The notes under the pieces were generated by a model. It saw only the letters and a list, made by a program, of their open reading frames with translations, was not told the DNA's origin and did not search any database. Of a stretch of DNA of 64,000 nt, positions 35,920 to 48,645 are shown in pieces. Made by a program: the position numbers and the translations under genes. How positions within the stretch are numbered: the first letter of the stretch is position 1; every line of letters begins with the position of its first letter. The stretch is taken from contig JAQFVV010000037.1 in NCBI GenBank assembly GCA_028023455.1, positions 2,110,001 to 2,174,000 on the forward strand. The letters are read 5' to 3'. Source of the stretch: Epiperipatus broadwayi. Taxonomy: Eukaryota; Onychophora; Udeonychophora; Euonychophora; Peripatidae.

Positions 35920-37533
35920 TGAGAGCAATAAAAAAAAACTCCACAGGAAGGAACTGTGGTCTTCGTCTTATAATTCCTCCCATAGGCAAAATGAGTGTGT
36001 GCGGCGTATAATAGCGATTCTGCCCCTAGCGAATCTTGTACTACATCTATTAATTACACCAATATATCCAATCCATTAACCTAATTCAACTACGAAACGA
36101 ATAACCTAAGATTACCCTCCCCTAATATAACTTTACAAATCTATATAATGTGACAGTCAGATGATGTATGTTGGCTTAACCCAGTTCGAATACTAGGCGA
36201 AAGTACCTCAAGGCCACCCATACGCGAGATATTAAATCAAGAATACTATGACCTCTGCCCATTCGCCCATTCTCGAGGCCTGATCACAAACAAACAACAC
36301 TATCTGAGCCATGCATAAATTATTTTTCAACCGGCGACAGCTTAGCATCAGCGGAAAGAAACATGGACAGGAAACTTACGGAACTAAATAGTTAAATGTG
36401 CAAAAGTACTAAGAAATATGTGTTTTGCGTGCCTGGATCATTAGAAAAGTAAAATAAAGCATTATAATAAAATTAGGAAACTCAAGCTTTTGATAGTTAA
36501 ATAATATGTTTAATTAATGGCTTTAAAATATGAATAATGATTTAATGGCCTCCGCTATTCCTCTAAATTAATGAAACAAACTAATTAGACAATAAAAACG
36601 GATTAATAGGTTGCGGTCTAAATCTTTTCCCAATTTTAATAAAATTGTCAACTCGATCTTCTCGATAAAGTACGATAAAAAAAGAATCTTTCGCAAAGCA
36701 TTTCTAATTGCTTTGCGCTACAAACAGTGTTTAAAAATTATTTAAAACGTATATAGTTAAATCAGATATACGTAAAGCTAATGGCGGACAAAAGAGGCGT
36801 TATCATAGAGATCAAGTTGGCACACAAAAGAAACTGACTCGTATTTAATTTACAAACATAAATAAAACCGGAAAGAGATTTTAAATGAACAAAAATTAAC
36901 TATTAAACTCAACCGCAATGGAATATTAAATATTTACACAGGTTAGTAAGGAAGAATAGCGAAGGGAAAAGGTTAAATATAGATAGATGATCACATAATA
37001 TATATAATTAAGACTAGTCTAATAAAAATGGTTACATCAACAAATACATATAATTCAATGAAGCAATTAAAAAAAAATATGAACAAAAGGTAGCATAAGA
37101 AATAGTTCAATAGAGGAGATACGATTACCGTCCTTTTTCCTTGGTCATGTTCCCTACGGCGTTTGTGGCTTGATCCGACCGTCGACAGGTATTTGTCCGG
37201 ACAATGAAAAAATGTAGTATGGTTTCACGAAAAGTTCTCCAGACACGGCACAGAGTTCAGATGACGATTGAGTGGATACTATGGCATTTTGGGTGGTATT
37301 CAGGAACCTCGGCGATAGGCAAAGCTATTTATTTGCCTAGCCGAGCATATTCATTTCCTTCAAAATACTATGGCTTTTAACTGGAGCATGTTCAAACTTC
37401 TCCATTATTTGAAAACGACAGCTGTATAACTTTTTTGAGCACAAGCTAAATGTGAAGCAAATCGGAGAGAGTTCTCCAAAAAGAAATATGAAGGCACTCT
37501 CACGGAAACTTGGAATAACCAGCAAGAAAACTC

Positions 37534-37716
37534 TGAATGAATCCTTCAAAAGCAAAATCTGAATCAACGGAATCCTTCGAAAGGAAAATCTGAATAAATG
37601 AATCCTTCAAAGGGAAAATCTGAATACTGAATCCTTCCAAAGGAAAAATCTGAATAATCTGACTCCTTCAAAAAGAAAAATCTGAATCCTTCAAAAAGAC
37701 AAATCTGAATAATCTA
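37534..37716. repeat. Minisatellite, about 7 units of 21-33 bp
   Basis: Units of the form GAATCCTTCAAAAGGAAAAT plus CTGAATAA repeat across the block with small length changes. They read open in some frames for short distances but do not look coding. Confidence 0.85.
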
Positions 37717-38253
37717 GTCTTTTGTTCTCACTTCTATTTATACCCTCTCTGTCAGCTACCTTCTATTGTTTGTATGATCTGAGATCTTGATAAGCCTCCC
37801 CATGCTCCTTTGTTTCAAAATAACATTTTCTAAAAATAACTTTTACTTTTTTACTCTAGATTTCTTTCTTTAAAGTTTGAATTCTATTAATTAAAAAGAA
37901 AGAAAGAGAAGGCCATCTTTAATTAGACTTGAATGGCTCACTAATCAAAACTATCCATTCTTTTAGAAAATGTTGGCGGGCTTATCTCAAAATCAAATCA
38001 TACTAAATATTTTAACAAAATTTTAACAACAATATATTATTATTTTTTTATAGTAGAATAAGCATTTTATTTCAGCAGAATTTTGCATTAACTCATATAT
38101 ATACGCTAGATGTATATATATGTTTGACTAATAGATTAAGCAATTTTTATTAATAGAATGAAATTTATTTAAAACAAAATATTTAAATGTAATACACATT
38201 TGGATAAGCATAATTATTTTTAACTCTAATGCAAAACCCTGCTGATATTGAAC

Positions 38254-38336
38254 TATAAACTTAATTCAGGTCTACAATACTAATTAAGTTTATAGGAAGA
38301 TGTGAAGCATGGATCGGGCTTCAGATCCATTGCTTC
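38254..38336. repeat. Two adjacent hairpins in the 4.33-kb element
   Basis: TATAAACTTAATT (38254-38266) pairs perfectly with AATTAAGTTTATA (38282-38294). GAAGCATGGATC (38304-38315) pairs with GATCCATtGCTTC (38324-38336) with one bulged base. Two strong stems within 83 bp suggest a structured terminus or a recombination site of the element. Confidence 0.8.
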
Positions 38337-39320
38337 AATAACCATTCACGCCCGACTTAAGTTTAATATTTATATAACTAATTTAATGAAAAACAGAAAT
38401 CATAATAAAACTTAAAGAACAAATAAATAAATAAATGGAAATGATTTTACAAAAGAAATACATTAAATAAAATTATAACTAATTAATAAATAACGTTGGT
38501 CAGATAGGATTCTATTTTTTAATTATTTTAAATACGGAAAGTTTTTAATTTAATGTTCATTAATTATAAAGTTCTTACGGTTTAAAACAGTTCATCTTTA
38601 TCTGCTGCTTGCCATTTGAACGTGAATTCCCATGCCGTCCTAAAAAGATTGGTTGGGTTAGCCGTTGTTTTTTTATTTATTTATCCGGAGGTCTTTTAGT
38701 TTAGTTGGTCCTTAATGTAGAAAAAAAACCGATGTCATTTCTCTTTTTTTTTTAACAAAACTGAAGGGATTGAAGAGTGCGTCTTTTCAATCCCTTCTCC
38801 TTCAAATCCACACTAATACATATAGTCACATCGTAATAACTAATTGGCTCTTATTTTCAAATCTTTCCTTTTATAATCATTTTGTGGATTAACTCAACAT
38901 TACGTCATGATGGTGAAAACCTTTTCGTTGAGGTCCGATTTCCCGATGGATTTATTTCATTTGCTAAAAGTTTCTATTATTTTCCTATCTGACCGATGCT
39001 TATACATTTAAATGCCCAAAGGCTAGTTTACTAATTAAAATAATCATTTCCATTTTACAAAAGATTAATTAATTTGTTTTCAAACTTAAACATATTTTTA
39101 TCTCTTAAATCTTTTCTGAAAATTTAGTTTTAAACTACTCTTTTTTTAATAAAGTTTTATTTTAATAAATATTTATCTATGCGATTTTATATATATGCGA
39201 GTTTAAGATGATTTTTTAATTTTCAGTTTTTAATTCTTAAAAAAGAAATTTTTATTGGCAAACTTTTTTTTTTTATGTTTACTAATAAAAAATAATGTAA
39301 CGTACGTATGTGCCCGTTAC

Positions 39321-39743
39321 AATATAGAAACCACTAACCAACTTTGTTCTTAAGAAGAAAAAGTGAAGAAATCAGGAGAAACCTGATAAATAAAAATATG
39401 AAATTTCTACTGACTGATGCCTTTGGCAGGATGAGGATGGCTCAGTTGGTTAGTGTGTTACTTTTAAATTCAATATTCAATAATCTAAGAGTCCAAGTTC
39501 AATTCCAATGCTAGTATTGTCACTAGTCACGCCAGCAACACGTGAAGAAGAATGGAGAATAATACCTCTCTAAACGTTGTGCATATGTTAACTTGTGTGC
39601 TATTATTATCAGATGAATGTATTTGGAATATTTAAATATAATTTTTCTAAAGACATTCAATACTCATATTAGATTATGGAAATAATCCAACATATAAATA
39701 CTACTAAAACACCATCATTAGACCCCTTCAGGAAAACACAATG
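39321..39743 (+). mobile_element. 3' terminal unit of Penelope copy B with tRNA-like core
   Basis: Matches the copy A terminal unit in order: GAAACCACTAAcCAAC, CTTAAGAAGAAAAAGTGAAG, GGCAGGATG, a tRNA-like core, CAGCAACACgTGAAGAAGA, and the distal CATTCAATACTCATATTAG. The A box TGGCTCAGTTGG is at 39438-39449. The B-box-like AGTTCAATTCC (39496-39506) carries one more change than in copy A. A 6-bp duplication (GAGGAT-like) precedes the A box. Confidence 0.85.
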
Positions 39744-42700
39744 TAATTAAGATTTTATCTGGATAAATCTTGTTTAAATTTCTGTTTGATACTCATTTTA
39801 CCTATTATTGGATCTATTTTTAAATATAGCTTTTGCTTTGATTTTTCAAATTCTAATTTTAGTGTTATGTATTGTAATGCAGTTTTAAATAATGGATGAT
39901 ATTTACATTTTCTTTAAGTATTGGTAACATATATATTATAGAAAATGCTTTACTATATATTTATATATAATATTGAAAATGGTATTTCATTTTAAACTGA
40001 CGAATTTATTTATTTTTTAATTTGCTTATTATACAAAAGTTTATTTTGTGAGATTGTGGTATGTGAAGTTTTGAAATTTTATCACATTTTACAATTACTT
40101 AATTGTGATTGTGAAAAACTGTTGAATGTCTATCATCGAGAATTTTCTGTGCATGTATGTAAGAATGTATATATATCAGAAGAGAGAAGTAAATATTTTA
40201 CTCATTTTTTATAGAATGACTTGAAGTTGATTGTCATTTTTATTTTTATTATGAGATTTACATGACATTACTAAATGTGAAATAATCCTTTATATGTATA
40301 TAGTTTATGATATAGTGCAATTTATTTTAATTGGCCTGAGAGAGTTATATCTTATAAAATATCGGAAAAATTTGAATTTCATTTTGGAAACCATTCTCTC
40401 TTCGTACTATATATATATATAATGTGCCTCATGGTTTAATGATTAAACAATTCTAGGCTGTACTTATGAACCAAAGTTCTAATCAGGGATAAGATAACTT
40501 GATTTTTTTCACATTTCAAACAGGTTTGAAATTACTATTTCAGGATATTAATTCATATTCATTCAATTATTGATTAGTGAATAAAAAAGAAAACTTTAGC
40601 CATCATTAATCAGGATTTTACTAGTTTGATGAGTATTGCTTCTAGTTCAGTATTACTTGTAAATAATGGTAGAAAATTATTCTGCAGTGGATATATACAT
40701 GTTTCTGTTATGTGTTTATATTATTGAATTCCAAAATCTGAATAAACATATTTGATATACTAATGGGGAAAAGGCTGCATTCTTATATAATGAAAATGTT
40801 TGAATCGCAGCTAAACATATCTGTTATAATAGAATCTGCAATGTATATATTTTTTAAACTATTTCCACTTCTTCAATAAAAAGAAAATGTTATTATATTA
40901 TTAATATCTACGATTATTATATCAATGAATTCCAACATTATAATCAAGTTTTATAGTTTTACTGGTTTAGATTTTAAAAGGTGTTTACTACATTATAAAA
41001 AATTTGCCTAATTATTGCATTTGAGGTCAGTTATTGGCATTTTGCTTAGAATATGTCATTATTCTTTGTGCACATTTTATTTTTATAAATATGTTAACAA
41101 ATGTTAATTCATTTTCAGTATTTTCAATTTCACATTTTAAAAATTTAAATAATTGAAAAAAGAAAAGTGTTTTTTTTATAATACAGTAAAAGAGAATTTA
41201 TATAGTAGCTTTGTGATTGATAAACTAAACCAAAAATCATGTGAAAATCAAAATAGTATTTTTGTTTTGCTTAATTATTTTAAATTAATTTATATCAGCA
41301 GCATTTTTTAAATTGTATAGTAAATATGTTTGCTCAGTTATAATAATTCTCACTTATGATATAAACTGATTTTCTCTTTTATGAAAATATTTTTGAAATG
41401 AATTATACAGGAAAAGTCTTTCCAGTAAGTCCTCAGAGAAACAGTAAAGGGGGAGGTATTAACTTCAGTCTTGATAATTGTTAGACATTGAAAATTTGAA
41501 TAATTCGTCATATTTGTTTTACCTTCTAGCAGATAGTTAGATAGATACTCATCTAGTGTTCAGTATTGGCTTGCTAATTGGGTTGATTATTGGCCAACTA
41601 GGTTGGTTTTAGGCCAGTTATTTGAAAAAATCTTAAACTGGAATGTAATTTGAAAAATTTCCATGTTACCCAGTCTAGATTAGAATATTAGGTTATAAGC
41701 ATAGCAGATGGTTACATTAACCACACTAGAACTAATGTTTAAATTGAAGTTCTTGATGATTGTTAAATCTGATTGTGATTGTTTTTTAAATGTTACATTT
41801 ATAATAAAATCTGTGCTCTTTTTAGGAATGCATTTCTATAAAAATATGTTGATATATGACTTTGTCTCTCGTCAAATGAAAATATTGTTTAAACTTTTTA
41901 TTCATGTTTTTCTCATAATTTAACTGTCTACTTAAAAATAATTAAATTATACTAAAAAAAAAGGTAGTTGTTTTTTTTTTTAAGCAAATCAAGATTAATA
42001 AAAATTTACCATCATTAAAGCTCTCTTAAAATACCAATCAATGATAATAATATTATTTTTAAAATTTTTTATAAACAGTTGCAAAAGTTGAAACATTTTT
42101 GATTCCTGCCAAAATCTTAAATTTTTTTTTATCTTCCACTATCACTTAGTCAAATTTATGCTTTGTAAAATTAAGTAAATCATTTTATGCATTCATAGAT
42201 ATTGATAAGTATATTTTTAAATTTCTGTAAATAAAAAAATTATCTATTTGATTTGATATTTTTTAAAACTATAAACAGTTCTGCATAAGTTGAAAATATA
42301 TATAAACCTCTGATATTGTGGTGTATTAAAGGATATTTTATTTAAATATATTTTTAATATTTTCTATAATAAATTGAACCAATGGTTATCTGTAATTAGT
42401 AATTTTATAGTTAATAAAATTAGTCATTTTTAGGTGGGGGGGATCTTGTGTATGTGTGTGCTGCTAAATTAAAATTATTGGACTTTGAAAAAAGTAGTTA
42501 CTTTTCTTTAAAGAGTGAAAGATATAAGCTCCCTTTTTTAAAAAAATTTAAACAGTATAAGAAATAAATAAAATTGTTTTGCTGCTAATAAATGATATTT
42601 TTTATACTTTTTTCATTCATTAAACTGAATTATTATGTAAGTGATATGACATTTGTATAATACTCTGCATACTTTCTGTGCATTTATTAAATAAATGTAA

Positions 42701-43006
42701 CTATAAAAAGTAAAATAAATGTATGGAAAATATTTTTGAAATTTATGTTATAATTTACTATATATATAATAATTGATAGTTGTGCTGTAGAATGAAAAAA
42801 GCAAGTATATATATCATAAGAATTTGTCTATCCAGATTATATAAGTAGACAACTGACTATATTTCATATTTTAATTTTTTACAATATAATAAAAATTTAG
42901 TGAACGTGATCTTGATGCATTATTTTTTTTTATTATAGTTTATTAATTTATACGGAAGAATATCTTATCCTTTGTATAATGATCTACTTTTTAAATTTTG
43001 TTTTAG

Positions 43007-43125
43007 ATTTTAAACCTGATGAACTTCGTCAGAATTTAATGCCTACTCTTGAAAAATTATATCGGCAAGATCCAGAATCATTACCATTCAGGCAGCCTGT
43101 GGATCCTCAATTTCTTCAAATTCCA
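43007..43125 (+). CDS. CREBBP: CBP/p300 exon, start of bromodomain
   Basis: A 119-nt exon with acceptor TTGTTTTAG and donor CCA/GTAAGT, entered in phase 1 and left in phase 0. With the last base of the previous exon it reads DFKPDELRQNLMPTLEKL, then YRQDPESLPFRQPVDPQ. This is nearly identical to the segment just N-terminal to and beginning the bromodomain of animal CBP/p300 (alpha-Z helix and ZA loop). Human CBP has KKIFKPEELRQ at the same junction, so the 20-kb intron before this exon skips no obvious coding sequence. The motif is diagnostic of CBP/p300 rather than of other bromodomain proteins. Confidence 0.98.
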
Positions 43126-46100
43126 GTAAGTAAAAAAAAAAAAACCAATAACATTCTTATTTTATATATATATTACTTTGTATTCAATCATTTCTGTTGA
43201 TATAACATACTGATTATAATTCTTTTTTAAATAAGTAAATAATATTTCTCTTTTTTTCTTACATGTTCTTTTCTCTTTTTTTAATATTTTCCTTACAATT
43301 TCTTAGATTTTATGCTATATATTTCATATTTTATAATAAATATTGGTTCATCTCTTTTTTTCTCTTTCATAAACATAATAAATTTCATAGTAAATCAACA
43401 AAAACAAAAATCTTTCAGCAATATGTTTTTTTTTTACATTAGATGCTCTTATTATAATATACAATTATCTCCAGCCAACAAAAGAAAGAGAAAATATTTT
43501 AAATATAAACTATATATAAATCTTTGTGTGTATTATATCAAATTATATATAAGAATTCAAATTATTTGCTAATTCTTTACTGGGAAATCAAAATATAGAA
43601 AACATCATTTCAGTTAACATTAATTATTCCACTAGCATTAAACTGTGTGAAAACATTCCTTCTATTAAACAGCTGGCAAAAAAGTCTAGTTGCTTAATTT
43701 ATGTTTTTATACTGGTAGTACTGCTGGAATAATTATATCATTGGGTAAATGCGTATTTTCCAATTAGATATGGGTATAAAATTGATAATGAATATGTTTC
43801 TGTATTTTATGCACATATATATCATTTTAATTTTAAAGTAATTTTCTTCTCTTCTGAAATCTCCTTTTTCCCCCCCATCTAAATCTTCATTTTTCTCAAT
43901 TGTTGGCATCAGAAAAATAAACATAATGATTAATGCAAACCAAACTCTCATTTCATTAATATCATAGTTCAATAAATATGATGGTATTTACTTATATATT
44001 TTGACAGTATTACACATATATAGTGCTTATTGTTTTACCATCTGTATATTTATTTAAAAACACTAAGTTATGAATTAAATAAATACAAAAATTAAAATTT
44101 TATGTGGGAAAAAGTCAATTAAATGTCATTTTGTTTTTTGCCTCATAATTTTGCCATTAGGATTTTATTTTTAAATTGAAAAATACACTTATAAAATAAA
44201 TTATTTTCTTTAATAAAATTGGAAAATGTATTTTAATTAGATTTTCCAAATAATGGTTCAAGAAAGGAATTTCACTTTTATAAAATAAAAGTATCCCCTT
44301 TTCATCTTTTTTTATTATTATTACTGCATGTTTGGTGCAGTGATAGAATGACAGTATAAATTTACAGATTATGCTCAACTCCCAAACAATAAATCCATAC
44401 TATTATTATTGTTATAATTATTTTTTATCACAACATGCATAACTAAGCAATTTTACAAATGTGATAACTTTAAGAACTAGAAGCAATTAATATTTTCAGT
44501 TTTTATTTTGTGGACAATATTAAAATTTTGTTTTGGGATTTATTTTGCTATTTGGAGATTTATTTCATTTAAATAAACTATCTTTAATTTTTGATTGATA
44601 CTATATATTTTTTATATACTTTTTATTTGCACCATTTTTATTTGAATTTTTACAATTTTAAATTATCATCATTATTTTACTTTAAATTCCATTTTTGATC
44701 ACAAATAAAATATATTTTAAAATAGCAGACAATATATGCATTTTATTTATCTTTAATAACTTTAATGTAATACTAAAATGAATACCTATTATATTTTCAA
44801 ATCTCTTGCACATTCTGAAAAGATTTTATATTTTGAGCATTTGGTCTATATAAGGATTCAGAGAGAAGCTTTTGTTCATGAAGCAGGAAAACTATTTAAT
44901 CTTATTCAATAATTGCTTAATTGTGGATATTTAAGTTATGTTGTATAGACATGAACACAATAATAAAAATTATTGTAATAAGTTTGAAAAAACAAAGTTA
45001 AAATATAGTTAGGATTAATATAAATTTAAGTAAGAAATAGTTAACAAAATCAAATATATTCAATATATTATAACCAACATTGTGAAGATCATGATCAAAA
45101 TAACCTCAGCACTGAAGGTTAAATATAATAATACCAAAAGTTTTTTTTAATTTCTTTGCATAGATTCAATTTAAAATTAATCTTTGATGCCAATTTCCTA
45201 AATAGTAAGATTACTTCTGGATATTACTATTGCCGATACAATCATCATCATTTTAATATAATTTTATTATCTTTCATCTCTCCCAACGGATTGCATAGCT
45301 TCTCAGGATTAGTGGATATTATTGGTGAATGTTTGGAATGAGTTCAAATAGCAAAAACAAACTAAATTGGTTAATAAATAAAAAAAATTTATTTACAATA
45401 AATAAAAAAAATACAAAATTGTTAAACGTTTATATATTCACAACTACCACAATATAAAGTAAATAAATAAAAATATAAAATACTGAATTAAATAAACATA
45501 AATATTACATTTACGGTCTTGTAATTAAATATAAAGAAAAGTCTTAGCAGATAAAATAGTTTAAACCGTTGTTTTTTGTTTTTTTTTTGCAGGGAACTTA
45601 GACTTATATATATATACACATATCTTTAACGATAGTCTTTATCAATCCAATCCTAATTGTGATTATCCTCTTTGGTTATTAATGATTGTAGATGATGTAG
45701 ATGATTCCTACTAGAGATAGCTTTATGGCAGATCTTACAGCAGAATCCTTTTTCTTTAGAGCATTTTTTTTTTTTCTTTAAAGCAGGCAATATTGCACTT
45801 TATGTAACTTCAATGTTCATATCTGGTAGCAACTACATAATTTCAGGTCTTTTGATCGGTATGCTTGCAAGTTTTTAGCTACCTATGGTAAATAGTCCTT
45901 TACTAGCTGATGCCGTTATTGCTGAGGTAGATGAAGTATCAACTGTTTTCTTTTTTAATAGCTATTTCTCTATTAGAATTTTTTTCTTCATGGAATCAAT
46001 ATGCATTGCTTTCTTTTTAATCAAGACTACTACTGTCATTTTTTCGATCTATTATATCTTTTGTCATAACTACATGTTTTTAACATTTAACACATAATTA

Positions 46101-47395
46101 AGTCTTTATTAATTTATATCGGGATTTTTTTACAAAACATTCTTATCCAGATTTAATTTCCAGACTTAATATGATTTTGTAAAACTTTTTTTTTTTTTTT
46201 AATTTTACATTTCGATAATTATTTTACAAATAAGTATAAAATAGTTTTTATTATTGGCTAGAAATAAAAGAAAAATAAATCACGATCAAACTGAAATTCA
46301 TTCTCTAACTTTTTCAATTTTATTGCTTTCTAATTTTTAATAATGCATTTAAACTTGCCACTAAATTTATTATCAGAAAAAGACAATTTATTTCATTAAG
46401 TCCCTTCCAGCATGCAAATTTAATAGGTTACAAAATATAGTACATTTCCTTAAACTAAACAATTCATTTGCCTGCAGTAAAAATTAATTTGTCCATCTTC
46501 CCTTACATTATATGAGCTATCATTTTACTAATATTAATTTTACAAAATACATTTATTATACAAAGTACTTGTTAATATTATTAACTCTATAGATCCATTT
46601 CTTGTGATTTCTTAAACTGGAGAAATTTAAATCATGCATATATAAATGCGCTCATACACAGGTAGCAATATAAACATTTACTGTTCATTCTCATTCTATT
46701 AGAGTCTTTGATAATTCAACTAATTCAAGTTATAATCAAATTTGTAATGTAACAAATTGAATAATAAACTTAATGTATTAAAATGATAATAACTGCTTGA
46801 TTGTGAACATGCAAAATTATGTTGTATAGATATATTAAACACAACCATAAATATTAATAAGAGTACCAAACTTTCCATACAGTAGTGCCACCAAATGCAA
46901 GTCTTCGTAATAAATTGATGCACTTTTAACATTATGTGTAAGCATATGAAATGGTAATCATGTGAACAATAAATATTATCTGTTTATATAAATAAATGTA
47001 TAGCAAGTATATGTACATGAGTATGGATTATGCTTTATATATTATATAGTAAGATATTTATGCAGATATTTTATTATTATATAGCTCAATCCATCAGTAA
47101 TACATAATATGATTTTTGTGTTTTTTGACAGTGAAGTTAAGAATAGTAAATTTACATGTTACAGAAATATGTATTCATTGTTTGTCAAACTCATTTTTTT
47201 TTCATATATATTGTTGACAAATTACTGTTCCTATTGCAATATATTTTTGTTTTATGTAGATAGTTTTTTTTTTTTTTTGTAATTTTGAAAGATATTTTTA
47301 TAATTTCTGTAAAATATAACAATCTTTTTTCTCTTTTTTGTTATTCAGACCCTTTTTTGTTTTAAAAACAACAATATTCACTCTCAATCTTGTGC

Positions 47396-47427
<32 letters not shown>

Positions 47428-47889
47428 GAACTTTTTGTTTTGTTTGTGTGTTTACATTTTAGAGATTTTTTTTGAAGACACTTATTGATGGAAGAGTAAA
47501 ATTAATCCCAAAGCAAATAAATGTCAATTATTTTTTTTTTTTAACAAAATTTTAAATTGTATAATAAATTATTGAATTTTTATTTTAAATTAGTGTTTAA
47601 ATAAAATTATTTATTTAAAAAAAGCAAACTTATTTAATCACTGCATCTAATAAACCTCTTCCCCCATATGTATTTTATATTAAAATTATATTTGTACTAG
47701 ACTTGCAAAAATAGATGGGGAATTTTTGAATTATACTTTAATATGTTGAACTTATTTATACAGAATTTCAAATGAATACTTATTAAATTGTTATCTATAT
47801 TTTCTCCGATCCCTTAAAAAAACAATAGATTTAGAATTCATTGTCATTTGACATCCATTTTGATATGTCATTTATGTTGCATATTTAGG

Positions 47890-48645
47890 TAATAGTGAGT
47901 TATGCCCAATGTGTCCGCTTAATGGCGTTGTTTCTCTGCAAAAGCACATAAATATGCCGTTTATGTGGTCAACTTACAACCTATAGAATAGTTCTGTTCA
48001 TATTAGCTGTTAGCAGGCCTAGATGGCGTTGCACACTGTGCTTCGCATCACTATGGAAATAGCACAGACTTTACAGATCATTACCGCAGGATGTGAGGGT
48101 GTATGAATTCAACTGGCCATAAGTGTTTTTATGTGCATTGGAAGTAACTATCTTATATCTTACCTGACGTACTATTACATACTAATAATTGTAAGCCCAT
48201 TTTGCGTTTCCCTACACATCTTGGAAGATGAAAACCAATTGCAAAAGGGTAGATCCCAGGACCATTTCACTTAAGTCACGTGAAAAGGCACGTTTGCGGG
48301 AGAACAGCTGAGAGTAATGAAATGGCTCTCCTTGTACGCCCCCCACATTCCAGCCCTACACGCTGAAAGCTTGGTTTCCATCAGAGTAGTGCATGTATTG
48401 GCCGATCCTTTGGATCATCAAAACTATCAGACCCTCCACGCACATTCCAGTGCTACGTGCTGAAATGTATGATGTAATTAAAAAATGTAATTTAGAAAAT
48501 AATATTGGTTCGTAACTTTTTTAAAAATACTTTTAAAAATTGTCGGAGAACAAAAAGCAAATTATCGGCCCGGTGACGTTACATTTTATTATTTTTGCAA
48601 AAAAAACGCCATCAAGCGGCCACATTGACGTAAGTTCACAAGAAC
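47890..48645. mobile_element. 756-bp TIR element with 9-bp flanking repeat
   Basis: CATATTTAG flanks both sides (47881-47889 and 48646-48654). The ends are imperfect inverted repeats of about 55 bp sharing CAATGTG(T/G)CCGCTT(A/G)ATGG and CGTT...TGCAAAA. The interior is GC-rich for this window. It has a direct repeat ACATTCCAG(CC/TG)CTAC(AC/GT)GCTGAAA at about 48346-48369 and 48441-48464. No ORF. Related by its core to the elements at 25.3 and 62.0 kb. Confidence 0.8.

Larger units (their letters stand above)
34992..39320. mobile_element. Unclassified 4.33-kb insertion within Penelope copy B
   Basis: AATATA at 34986-34991 and 39321-39326 brackets the block, and copy A shows the empty site. 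The ends are TTATAACGATCC-like on the left and GTGCCCGTTAC on the right, giving a short inverted TAACG/CGTTA near both termini. No long ORF, RT, integrase or transposase motif was found. The composition is markedly less AT-biased than the surrounding introns, and CpG-containing words are common. It holds a run of about 30-bp tandem repeats and three strong hairpins. It lacks obvious LTRs. Probably a non-autonomous element whose class I cannot determine. Confidence 0.7.
32966..39743 (+). mobile_element. Penelope-like element with GIY-YIG, copy B, with 4.33-kb insertion
   Basis: Plus-strand Penelope-like element. It begins with an inverted part of its own terminal unit (32966-33227). The coding part follows: KHLTDIEISVLERGLNWA (33240-33295); FFKVDKSIIILPAAKGNATV (33467-33526, RT motif 1); RPIICSRNSPCQNLSRF; LLSFNVESLFTSVP (about 33917-33958); NQGMAMGSPLSDE (about 34108-34146); and the catalytic FHYVDDTFVV (34197-34226), intact here. 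Then come LAFLDVFLTRF (34323-34355), VYRKPH and a GIY-YIG region CKCGRTYIDETRRPIKKRL (about 34745-34805). Frameshifts and stops break the frame at least five times, so it is inactive despite an intact YVDD. Its 3' terminal unit resumes at 39321 after the inserted block 34992-39320. Copy A confirms the uninterrupted structure. Confidence 0.85.
22926..43006 (+). other. CBP intron, about 20.1 kb
   Basis: Phase-1 intron with donor GTATGA and acceptor TTGTTTTAG. It is occupied from 23748 to 39743 by nested transposable elements, listed separately. In 22926-23747, 27893-28384 and 39744-43006 I see only AT-rich sequence without recognisable genes. Adjacent exon phases match and the human protein is contiguous at this point, so no coding exon appears to be hidden here. 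Confidence 0.8.

Noticed and set aside
45690-45760. Minus-strand peptide FCCKICHKAISSRNHLHHLQ resembling a C2H2 zinc finger
   Set aside because: The histidine spacing does not fit C2H2, surrounding frames are broken and no splice-supported gene is visible; at most transposon debris.
44904-46870. Weak direct repeat (TTGTATAGA-containing segments at about 44904-44990 and 46789-46870)
   Set aside because: Similarity is low and AT-biased; not enough to call an LTR pair or element.
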